The translations under genes and the position numbers were made by a program. A stretch of 64,000 nucleotides of DNA from Zymoseptoria tritici IPO323 (Eukaryota > Ascomycota > Dothideomycetes > Mycosphaerellales > Mycosphaerellaceae): positions 2,002,501 through 2,066,500 of the forward strand of contig NC_018212.1 of assembly GCF_000219625.1 (NCBI RefSeq), given 5' to 3'. Shown in pieces: positions 22,081 through 30,264 of the stretch (the stretch's first letter is position 1; the number at the start of each line of letters is the position of its first letter). A model generated the notes under the pieces. That model worked only from the letters and a program-made list of their open reading frames with translations. It was not told the DNA's origin and made no database searches.

Positions 22081-22544
22081 GGCTTATTGCGTTAGATGGA
22101 CTGGACGTAGTGTGTAGAATCTGCGCTACTGTGTGTGACTCGGTGGCAGGAAATGATCGATAGAGGGTCGGGTCGGCTATCTGGAGTGTGCTGTGTCTTT
22201 TCAGGACTGTTTGGCGATTCGAAGCTTGAAGTACAAGCAGCCGAGCGTCGATCCGGCATTGAATAGCATGTTTGCCACTGCACGTGCCATAGGAAACATT
22301 TGGAAACCGCTTCCGCTTATGTCATGTCCAAGCTTGAGCACAGTTAGATGACAAGTATGATCCAGAGCAGGCGGAAGATTCCACGATACCATAGATGAGT
22401 GTATGCACTTTGAGATGTGTATGAAAGGGCGAGGACACGGCAGCATGGCCATGATGCTACGTATTCTTCACAAGCAAGCTGCATTCAAGAGAAAGCAATG
22501 TCGCATTTGGCCGTACATCTATGGTCTTGACAGCCGAAGGATGA

Positions 22545-23174
22545 TCAACGACTAGCGGGTCGCCACATCCCGATCTCCCACGGCCTGTCTTCTGGCTGAC
22601 CAGGAGGCCTCGCCACGAAATCGAATTGTCGGCCAAGCAGCATGCGTCCCAGTCGCACTCGCATGCGTTTCAAGAAGCGACCCGACGGGCACTTCAATCC
22701 GAGATGTTGAGAATGACTCGTGCCGCAGTACTTGCATTTCTTCGAAGTGGGACAGTATGCCGGATTAACCTGCGTCGACAGTGGTTGGAACGTAGGCAGG
22801 GAGGACGGGTTCCATGGAAGTCCTGCCTTTTTGTGATCTGCTTCCAATTGTCTGGCATGATCTCTCCAGTACACTGTGCCTACTCGTTCCAGCGGCCGCT
22901 GTAGTCTCGACCAGGCCCTCTCACCGTTGTGGTATTCCAGAGCAAGCCCCGTGACGACCTCGGATACATCGTTTCGTGTGTAGCATGGATTGATGGCCAT
23001 GCCATTCAAGAGGGTGTCGATTCGGTCTTCTTCTTCGTCCCAAGCCTGCTCTCCCACCATTTCTGTGATTCGATTCGCCAAGTCGTTGGCCTCCCATCTG
23101 GCGTCGCTTTCGTGAAGCATTTGGTAGAGGAGAGCCTGACTCTGTATGAAGTGCCTTCCGGGCAAAGTCGACAT
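22545..23174 (-). CDS. RLQRPLER-family protein, member C, with CCHC-like tail (209 aa)
   Basis: Intronless. The core runs FIQSQALLYQMLHE, EANDLANRITEMVG, EDRIDTLLNGMAI, RLQRPLERVGTVYW, in the same order and spacing as members A and B but more diverged. After the core it has its own C-terminal extension with CKYCGTSH and LKC (C-x2-C-x3-H-x6-C spacing), which looks like a small zinc-binding knuckle, followed by a basic tail. This is the only member with visible Cys/His ligands. Function unknown; soluble and intracellular by appearance. Confidence 0.75.
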   Translation of the reverse strand: MSTLPGRHFIQSQALLYQMLHESDARWEANDLANRITEMVGEQAWDEEEDRIDTLLNGMAINPCYTRNDVSEVVTGLALEYHNGERAWSRLQRPLERVGTVYWRDHARQLEADHKKAGLPWNPSSLPTFQPLSTQVNPAYCPTSKKCKYCGTSHSQHLGLKCPSGRFLKRMRVRLGRMLLGRQFDFVARPPGQPEDRPWEIGMWRPASR

Positions 23175-23759
23175 CGTTGGACCAGATTATGAAAGCAAAT
23201 GACAATGTGTAGCTGATTCGAAGAGGAAGATGTTCCGTGAGAATCCGGGGGCATCTGTATAGAAAGTCAAAAAGTCCTTTTCCGAGCCAACTTCTTCAGT
23301 CGTTTGTCTGAAATCATTCGTTCCATGATGAATGGATCAATATGACGCCTGATCCTGTTTACACTGCGTGCAAAGGCAAACAGCAGACTCATGATCCAGT
23401 ATCACGTTCAGGTCGTCGGCTAACAATACGATGTTAACCCTGTGTCTGGGGGGGGATTTGAGGCGTCAACTGTCGTGGTTGTGTCGCGCTCCATGGCATC
23501 CTCCGTAGAACCGCAGCGCGTGCAGGAGTTGCCCAAGGCGGCCATGGCTACCAAGAGGTGGCACGTCAGTTGACGAGAAGACTGGGTCGTCAAAGACAAG
23601 CCCGCAGAAAGGCTCGCTAATGGACTTGTTCTGATCAGTGAACCAGTATTGGATGTTGTTGGGCGGATCTGTATAGATGTGGTTCTCGGAGATTTGCTAT
23701 AAGTCATGATTCTCGGTCTTGTGGCCAGATCTGCTGCAGACCTCGCCAGTGCTGGACGC
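23175..23759. other. No gene recognised
   Basis: Short frames only. A run of eight G lies near 23449. Confidence 0.35.
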
Positions 23760-24180
23760 TTAATAAGGTTTCAATGTTACTTTGGTATTCTTTTTCGATG
23801 CTGAGCGATCTCCATCACAATCATTGCGGTGGAACTCCTCATCCTCATCCTCGTCTTCTCCCGCTTTACGCTTGAGATGTTTGAAACTCCTCTCGGACTT
23901 GGTAACCTTCTTGCTATTCCCTCGAGTTGACTGTGCGGATCTCCACTTTCCACCTCCCTCACCGTCCTCGCCACCAGTTGTCGTCTCCACCTCCGCACTG
24001 ATGGGAGCGCCCTCAGATGTATCGTTGGAAGGGGTGTGGAGTAGTGAGTCAGTCTCGTCCGATCGAGCTCACGAGCATGCGAACGTGTTTCCGCAACGCT
24101 GGTCAAGAATCCCGAATGTTGGGGAGGGCGCCTTGGTCATGGAGGCTCCATGGTGATGTGCGTGGGACAGCTGGAGTAGG
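23760..24180 (-). pseudogene. Broken paralogue of the 29.8-30.1 kb gene
   Basis: One frame reads from about 24180 to the stop at 23760, broken by a single TGA at 24069-24071. Before the stop it has HHHGASMTKAPS; after it come SNDTSEGAP, then TTTGGEDGEGGG and a Lys/Glu/Asp-rich tail. The same order (HHHGPSTTRAPS, FNDTSNGD, NQTTGG) is intact at 29859..30107, showing that the two loci are paralogous and that this frame is the real one. The TGA stands where CGA would be one C-to-T change away. The 3' half after the stop is longer here (acidic and basic tail) than in the paralogue. Confidence 0.5.
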
Positions 24181-24842
24181 GTCCCTATAAAGGGGGCAAG
24201 GTTGTAGTCCGTAGCCGTATTTGATGAGGCTGTCAGTCGCCAAGAGAGGGCCTTGCAGCCAATCAGCTAGTCGGTGGATGTTCATAGCTTGGGATTACGA
24301 AAGGATTGTCGTGTCAAATCAGTGCGAGGAGGCTGAGGGTATAGTGCGCTGGGCTGTTGAGTATGCAATAGGTTGTCTTTCATGATCCCATGAGACTTGA
24401 AGCGGCTAATAAATAGTCTCGGCAAGATCGCCGGTGAGATCTCGAAAGTTGCGAGTTACATCATATGATGAACATGTTCTGCTTGTTGCACGATCATCGA
24501 AATCTCAGTGGCGACGAAGAGATGACGTCCCAGTGGCAAGTTGTGAGGAAGTCCATATTGATAAAGTCGACTGCTTTTGCAAGAGAAGTTCCACTCCAAG
24601 ACCGCCATGAGGTTAGGATGGTGAAGGACTTGTCGATGACCCTGGAGACATCGCAGCTACTTCGGCTCTGTGCAAACGCAAAGCGAGGAAGTCGCTACGA
24701 GAGCCGTGACCGGAGCTGGCACGTTGCCATCGTTACTAGAGCCGGACGACTCCTTTCTGATGACGAGAGGTGGGATCGTCCGGCGATGGGACTGTTAGCT
24801 TGCAGACGGGAAGAGTGGAACGAATGTCGGTAGAATGGTATT
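24181..24842. other. No gene recognised
   Basis: Lies between two broken minus-strand loci. A 122-codon plus-strand frame exists at 24465 but is antisense-like in character; not supported. Confidence 0.35.
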
Positions 24843-25198
24843 TCAAATCTCCAGAACGGATTGTAAGGCGACGGTACTTGCGAGTGGCACAGGAGAAGGC
24901 TGGACGCCGGTGTCCGACCCGCCGAGAAGCGTTACAGCGACTTCAAAAGAGCCACGAGTCGGAATAGTGGCATTTCCAATCTTCTCAATTCTTCGCGCAG
25001 AATGATCGAAGAGGACTTATTGGTGACGCCAAGAGCGGCATATATTTTCTTTCTGTCTTGATGGTCGACCACCTTTAGTTCGGTAGCAGCGACCTCGGTG
25101 TCGTCGATGAGGATGGAGTGGTTCTTGGTCTTGGTGTTTGAAATGGTGATGCGATTCAAGGCGTCCGTGGCGAGCAAAGCCGTACGTTTTTGTTGCAT
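24843..25198 (-). pseudogene. Frame-shifted paralogue of the adjacent 139-aa gene
   Basis: From an ATG at 25198 the frame encodes a folded-looking segment with KTKNHSILIDDTEV and DRKKIYAALG, then loses register near 24965. The neighbouring frame continues with NATIPTRGSFEVAVTLLGG and VQPSPVPLAS to a stop at 24843. That second segment matches GVITVPTRDFSGIVVTLLDR and VQASPALSG of the next gene upstream (25229..25648). The two are tandem paralogues, and this one needs a one-base shift to read through. No known family. Confidence 0.45.
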
Positions 25199-25228
25199 CC
25201 ACCCGTGCAAAGTAGTGTGCCCTCCGGA

Positions 25229-25648
25229 TTAGAGAACAGGGCAGTGCTCGATTCCTGCGCCAGATAGTGCTGGAGAAGCCTGGACCGTGGTGATCGACCT
25301 GTCAAGGAGCGTTACAACAATGCCAGAAAAGTCCCGAGTCGGGACAGTGATCACACCAGAGGTCTTCGAGATGTAGGCAGTGGGAGACTGTAAGCCTGGG
25401 AAGATGGTAGTCGTGATCGACGTCGAAGCAGAGTCCAGAACCTTGCTCGATCTGCTGTACGCTGTTGAAGAATGCACGGCTGGCAAGATGATGCGCATGA
25501 TGGATAGCACGTTATCGAACAGAACGGTGCTCGATCCGCTGGTTGGCGCTGAGGCCGCTGCAGAGGGGGCGCTCGATTTCGGAAACACAGACGAGCGGAA
25601 CAGAGTAAGGATCAGGAAGAGAGCCGACAGCGAATTCGAGAGTCCCAT
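25229..25648 (-). CDS. Small secreted-type protein, 139 aa
   Basis: The start is the ATG of MGLSNSLSALFLILTLF, an evident signal peptide or N-terminal anchor, about 115 bp downstream of a TATA box (25760-25771 on the minus strand). The mature part is Ser/Thr/Val/Ile-rich, with a beta-like C-terminal segment (SGVITVPTRDFSGIVVTLL) shared with the broken copy at 24843..25198. Intronless as read. The open frame continues upstream of the chosen ATG, but that part is Ser/His/Arg-rich and unlike a coding exon. Function unknown; secretion is inferred from the N-terminus. Confidence 0.5.
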   Translation of the reverse strand: MGLSNSLSALFLILTLFRSSVFPKSSAPSAAASAPTSGSSTVLFDNVLSIMRIILPAVHSSTAYSRSSKVLDSASTSITTTIFPGLQSPTAYISKTSGVITVPTRDFSGIVVTLLDRSITTVQASPALSGAGIEHCPVL

Positions 25649-25759
25649 TGATGCTGGTGGTGGGACGGGGTACCAGCTCCACGGGAAGGAATGGCTTTTC
25701 GGTCCGGGTGCGCGGTGAAGAGAGTATAGAGAGTCGTGGCGTTGTGTATAGTGGAAGTG

Positions 25760-25772
25760 TTGTGTATATAGA
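25760..25772 (-). promoter_or_regulatory. TATA-box promoter, copy 1
   Basis: Minus-strand ctctatatacacaacactt, about 115 bp upstream of the ATG at 25648. The same element with its flank recurs near 27642, 28702 and 30938. Confidence 0.55.
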
Positions 25773-26099
25773 GATGTCTTGGAAGTGCCGTTACTGGACT
25801 TCAAGTTTTGAGGATGTCGAAATACATGACGAGAGTCGAAACCACGAGAACAGCTGCAAACGGATGACGGATCTGGCCTGGATTGAAGATGGTAGCTTGA
25901 CGTTGGCAGCAGACCTTGAGTAGGCGTGTCACTCACAGCAGCCGAGGAGTTCTGCTCAGGATGCGGAAATCGTGCAAAGGCGTGCAGTTGTGATCGCGAA
26001 CCTCTCGGTTGGTCAAGAGAGGGTGGCCCCATCGCGTGAAAGAGGTGTTGGCGAGCGAAGAGCCGGTCTTGATGGGTGATTCTGATCAGGGAAAGAGAT

Positions 26100-26987
26100 C
26101 GTAGGCTTCCCACCGATCTCGGATGCTTGATGGGATGGTAGATGTTGATGCCCCTGCTGTAGCGGTAGGTCGTGTGCGCAGCTGTGAATTCGAGATATCT
26201 GCGACGGAGCAGGACAGGATTCAATTCGAATCCTTCCTCATTGATTGGTGCAGAACCGGTGTCTTCAAACAGTGCCATGAGCACTGCAACGAATCCAACA
26301 CAGGCCAATCCATCGAGCGTGCACCGACTTTGTATGGCTTGCAAGCCTCGTCGATTTCAGCATGGAATGGGTCTCGACCGCGCTCGGCTAGCATATCGTC
26401 GAACTCAGGATAGGGACCGAATTCCTTGTCCTCTACCGTGTCACCTTCCCACTCCTCAGGCATCTCATTGTTATCTCCTTGCTCGTTCGCCGGTGCCTCA
26501 GACTTGCATGACGCTGAGGATGGCGGAGGCTGCAATGTCGGCGACGAGGTGTTGTTGAAGTCCGGCACACCGGACATGTTCGTCGTGCTGGATGACTGCG
26601 TGTCAATGCGAGATTGGGGGGGCTGTTTCAAAGGATGAGAGTTCGGGAGACTGGCTGACGGTAGAAAACTTGGTGATGATCATGTATTCGGACATGAAGG
26701 GTGGGTCGAGGATGGTCGGTGACGAGGTTGGTTGAATTGTGATGGAGTTGTCCATGTATCCGGAGGGTACGAATGGAGTTGCGGTCGGGCTGAGGGACGA
26801 ACGAGGCTGACGAAGTTGAGGTTCATGCACGACGTCTGGACCCGACGAGCTGTTCGCACCGACGCTCTCTCTCTGCGGCTGCTTGGCACGTATGCTTGGA
26901 GTTGGGATTGTTGTGGCAACTCGGCGCACCGGCCAAGTCTAGGTCCATGTGACTCATGTGGTGCAATTGCTCCTCATCGTCGTGCAT
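26100..26987 (-). pseudogene. Multiply frame-shifted gene remnant
   Basis: Starting at an ATG at 26987, coding-like sequence passes through several registers: MHDDEEQLHHMSHMDLDLAG first; after a GA-repeat near 26870 a Ser/Pro-rich segment (HEPQLRQPRSSLSP, FVPSGYMDNSITIQP); after a run of six C near 26620 a Pro/Glu/Asp-rich segment (EEWEGDTVEDKEFGPYPEF); and near 26305 a switch into a hydrophobic helix (ACVGFVAVLMALFED). No GT-AG introns explain the switches. Two of the three fall at simple repeats, so slippage or assembly error is possible. No family recognised. Confidence 0.42.
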
Positions 26988-27250
26988 CGTCCTCCTTGCC
27001 GAAGATCTGAATGCCGATGTGGGTAGACAGCGCAGTGGGCGGGTTCTCGGGCTTTCTACCGACGATGTGTGTTACCAGTCCATGCGTTCGAAACACACCG
27101 CATGCCCAACACGGGATATTTTGGCTCAGGCAAACTTCAAGTGTTCGTTGACGAGAAGCTTACAGGGTCCAGCTCTTGGCCGTCGAATTTGGGATCGATT
27201 GTGACACAAAGGACCGGGAGCGCATTTTTATCGTTGCCCGTGACGAGAGC

Positions 27251-27583
27251 TCATACAGTCGCTTGAAAGTGTACCGAAAGGTCTTCACGGTTCGGGCGAA
27301 GAGCGTTGCTATTGCCTTTGACGCATTTTCTCCTCGTTGTCATGTCAGAGGTGCGCAGCGGCTGGTAGTCGGAGATCGGTCGCGACGGCCGGGAGGGCTT
27401 GGAGGGACTCGAAAAGCCGACAGCAGCCTCCACATCCACATCGATGTCCCGGCCTTCTCGCCGGTGTTGATGTTTTGAGGCAAGCCGGGAGCAGATTCGT
27501 TCGTGGAGTTGTCGATGGGACCAGGGAGGATGGAGAAGAAAGGAGGCGCGCGGCAGGGCGACGACAGCGCGCATATTTCCCAT
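27251..27583 (-). CDS. Uncertain ORF behind TATA copy 2, 110 aa
   Basis: The ATG lies about 60 bp downstream of a TATA box (minus strand) resembling the promoter of the 25-kb gene. The first 17 residues are weakly signal-like (MRAVVALPRASFLL), the rest basic and His/Arg-rich. A neighbouring frame (PGPIDNSTNESAPGLPQN) looks at least as good after residue 17, so a frame break is likely. Probably a decayed paralogue of the 25-kb gene. Confidence 0.25.
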   Translation of the reverse strand: MGNMRAVVALPRASFLLHPPWSHRQLHERICSRLASKHQHRREGRDIDVDVEAAVGFSSPSKPSRPSRPISDYQPLRTSDMTTRRKCVKGNSNALRPNREDLSVHFQATV

Positions 27584-27640
27584 TGGACAGCTTGACGTCG
27601 TAGAAGTCTGTATATATGCGGGATTAACCGCCGAAGTGTT

Positions 27641-27651
27641 GTGTATATAGA
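27641..27651 (-). promoter_or_regulatory. TATA-box promoter, copy 2
   Basis: Minus-strand ctctatatacacaacacttc, identical over about 18 bases to copy 1. Confidence 0.5.
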
Positions 27652-27764
27652 GCTGGGGCCGCTCGGCGAGGCAGTCTGGCGTTGCTGAAAGGCATCGAAC
27701 TATTCATCCACAGCGTAGAAAGTTCGTAGCTTGTTGATCTTCAGGATTGTGGTGCGTGAAAGAC

Positions 27765-28700
27765 TCACAGGTGGTGTTCAAGGCCTCGTGGTCGCCGAGA
27801 AATTCGTTGTCTTCGTCGCATTCCTCGAAAACGCTGTCGTCCGTGAGAGTGGGGGAGGCGCAGGTTTCTAGTGCATTTGGCGGCAGCAGTCGGAGAGGCG
27901 TTAGGTGGAGGCGCAGTCGATGAAGGTGTAGGCGATAGCAAGGCTCCAAATGGAGTAAAAGTGGAACGGGAAGTTGTGTCGAAGGACTCCGTCGATGTGG
28001 AGCATGGCTTCTGACATTCGCAACGGCTCCAGGACATCGCTGGGCAGTTGGACCGTCTGTCTGCGGAAGGGCTGAGGATGCAGGAGTCGCAGCTTCGACG
28101 GCCCGAGTCGATTTCTCGGCGTTCACCTTACCTTTGGCAGTTTCCACTTTGGTGACATGAGTCGGGGACACATGTGCCAGCGGTATGACGAGAGGCGAGG
28201 ATAGGCGGTCCGTTGTCCGGAGACACTCTGGAAAGACGAAGGAAGACGATGGAGATATGTTGATGGATGAGGACCGTACAGTTCGGCCGGAATGCGCTGG
28301 AGTAATGATGTTGGAGCTACCCACAGTCGGGTATTTGGACGCGGCATCGGTAAAGTCCTGCGAGGAAAGGATAGGAAGGATGAGGGCGGAATAGCAGTGG
28401 CACGGGACTCTCCGGGCGGCGGCAGTCCAGATAGAGAGATCCATTAGAAGGCCATCCTGTAACGCTCGAGTTCCCCGGTGATGGCACAGGACCACCGTAT
28501 GGCAGAACAGTGGACACAATAATCCCAGCAGACCCAAAGGATATTTCAGTCTGCTCGACCGGATTGGAAGTCGTTCCTACGCCAGGAAGACTTGTGAGTG
28601 GCACAGCAGAGGGCCGGATCGGGGTGGGCGGAACAGCCCCACGAGAGCTCGAGGATGTGTCGGACTGCTCCGGCGGGTTGGTCGTGTTCGCATTTTGTGT
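27765..28700 (-). pseudogene. Decayed Ser/Pro-rich secreted-type gene
   Basis: Downstream of TATA copy 3 the minus strand shows Ser/Thr/Pro-rich coding texture that changes register. It begins with PPEQSDTSSSSRGAVPPTPI and NPVEQTEISFGSAG. After a possible acceptor (cctcgcag) near 28360 comes DFTDAASKYPTVGSSNI, then STESFDTTSRSTFTPFGA in another frame, then VFEECDEDNEFLGDHEAL, ending at a strong GTGAGT donor near 27767. Some switches may be real introns, but at least one is not explained. Composition suggests a secreted, glycosylated protein related to its neighbours. Confidence 0.38.
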
Positions 28701-28711
28701 GTATATATGGG
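28700..28711 (-). promoter_or_regulatory. TATA-box promoter, copy 3
   Basis: Minus-strand catatatacacacaaa preceded by tatactcacac. The tatactcacay...tatatacacaa arrangement is shared with copy 4 near 30940. Confidence 0.5.
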
Positions 28712-28797
28712 CATTTGGTGTGAGTATAGTTCGTCGGTCGTGAGTATATAGCAGCCATAGGAGGGAGCGTGGTCTTCGCTCTGGTATAGCATGAGGC

Positions 28798-29617
28798 TCA
28801 AGTAGCCGCATGTGCCGGAGAGGTGGCAGGGAAAGACGTGAGGAGTCCGATGGTGCTGGAGGTAGCGTCCAGGTGGACGAGGGGAGGGTACGCGCGAGTC
28901 CAGCCGGCTTCCACATTTCCAAACAGCACCTGATTAGCCCAGGTGACCACGGAAGTTGTGTTTCCAGCGTTGTCGCGGATCGGGTCGCACGCAATAATGT
29001 GGATGTGGCGCTGGAGGAAGGCTTTTTTGATGCCGCGGTGGGGAAGGAAGACGCCGACGGATCCATCGAGTACTTGTTTGCTGGCGAGCAGTTCAGCACC
29101 GACAATGCTAGTTCGAGCCATGAACAGTGTGCAGGAGAGGGGCCTGGCGAAGGAAGCGGAAATTTCCGCGGATAGGATAGAGCATGCGTCGGTATCGTAG
29201 TTCTGGAAGGGTTTACCTGCCTAGCCCAAGACATGGTCGCTTTAGCCAAAGGGTTGGTGGTCACCGGCTGCTCGTCGATGACGATCATCTCAAGCTTGAC
29301 GCTGGCCTTGGGGACCATCTTTTTGACCTTGGCGATGTTCTTCGTAGCCGTCACGTCGTGTGCCTGATCTGGCACCCTGCCCACAAGCACAATGCTGCGG
29401 AGGGATTTGGCGAGGCCATTAGGAAGACTCTCGTGCAGGATGGAGCAGGCGCGGCCGTTGTAGGCCTGGAAGATCTTCACCTGCTAAGCCAAGGGCATAG
29501 CTTCTTTTGTGAATTCCTTGCCGAGGAGGTGGAGGCTACGAGCCATATGCGTGGGAGTCTCGATGTCGCCCGATGTGTTGAGCTTGACAGTGATGAGTGA
29601 AGTGTGGTGTAGAAGAT
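28798..29617 (-). pseudogene. Gene with tandem ~90-aa modules, broken by a stop and a frame change
   Basis: Coding texture is strong: SLITVKLNTSGDIETPTHMA, then LHLLGKEFTKEAMPLA, then an in-frame TAG at 29484-29486. After the stop come KIFQAYNGRACSIL, SIVLVGRVPDQAHDV and VKLEMIVIDEQP, ending SWARQ. A one-base shift near 29210 leads into KPFQNYDTDACSIL, GSVGVFLPHRGIKKAF, IACDPIRDN and VTWANQVLFGNVEAGW, with stop at 28798. The KxFQxYxxxACSIL blocks show that the ~90-residue module is tandemly repeated. The TAG stands where CAG is one C-to-T change away. No family recognised; enzyme-like alpha/beta pattern only. Confidence 0.45.
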
Positions 29618-29775
29618 GCGCATGATCCTCCCACGAATATCATAATCAGCCTCATGGCCCTGACACTCATGGTATCATTGCGAAAGCGACTTGTTCCTCT
29701 TCACCCGCAATCGGTATCTGACGCGGCGCAGTGGAGAATCCGAGTCTGTCGCACGGAAGTATCCTCGTCATCATA

Positions 29776-30107
29776 CTATTCTGTCTTCTCGCAGTGGCTT
29801 CGGACCGCTCTGAGATCCTCAGTGATGATGGAGTACATTGCGAGTCCGCCGACAAAGCTCACAAGCATCCACCAGTTGTCTGGTTAGCATCCGCATCGTT
29901 GGCATCGCCGTTGGATGTATCGTTGAAAGCGTGTTTGTGGAGTCCAGTATTGCCAGCTTCGTTGGCGGCGATAGCCTTGACCCATTCTCGGTCATGGAAT
30001 TCACCGGCATACGCACATGCTTTCACAAGGCTGAGAATCTCGGATATTGCGGAGGGCGCCCTGGTCGTGGAGGGTCCATGGTGGTGTGGAAGGGGCGGTT
30101 GGAGCAT
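29776..30107 (-). CDS. Small hypothetical protein, 92 aa (two exons)
   Basis: An ATG at 30107 opens exon 30107..29863. A GTGAGC donor and a CTCAG acceptor (53-nt intron) lead to a short exon 29809..29776 in frame. Without splicing, the frame stops three codons later. Motifs: HHHGPSTTRAPS, ILSLVKACAYAGEFHDREWV, FNDTSNGDANDADANQTTGG. Same order of motifs as the broken copy at 23760..24180. An additional upstream coding segment (EAEKDWVVTATQIATSR) near 30240 may be an earlier exon. Function unknown. Confidence 0.42.
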
Positions 30108-30264
30108 GTTTTCGCCACGCTTGTCGAAACCCTCGAGCGCCGCGAAAAATACCCTGGCCGGTGATCATCCACTGTCCAGTTTGGCGAGATACAAGCGGCT
30201 CTCGACGTCGCGATTTGGGTGGCAGTGACCACCCAGTCTTTTTCAGCCTCGTGATCATGGCCAA

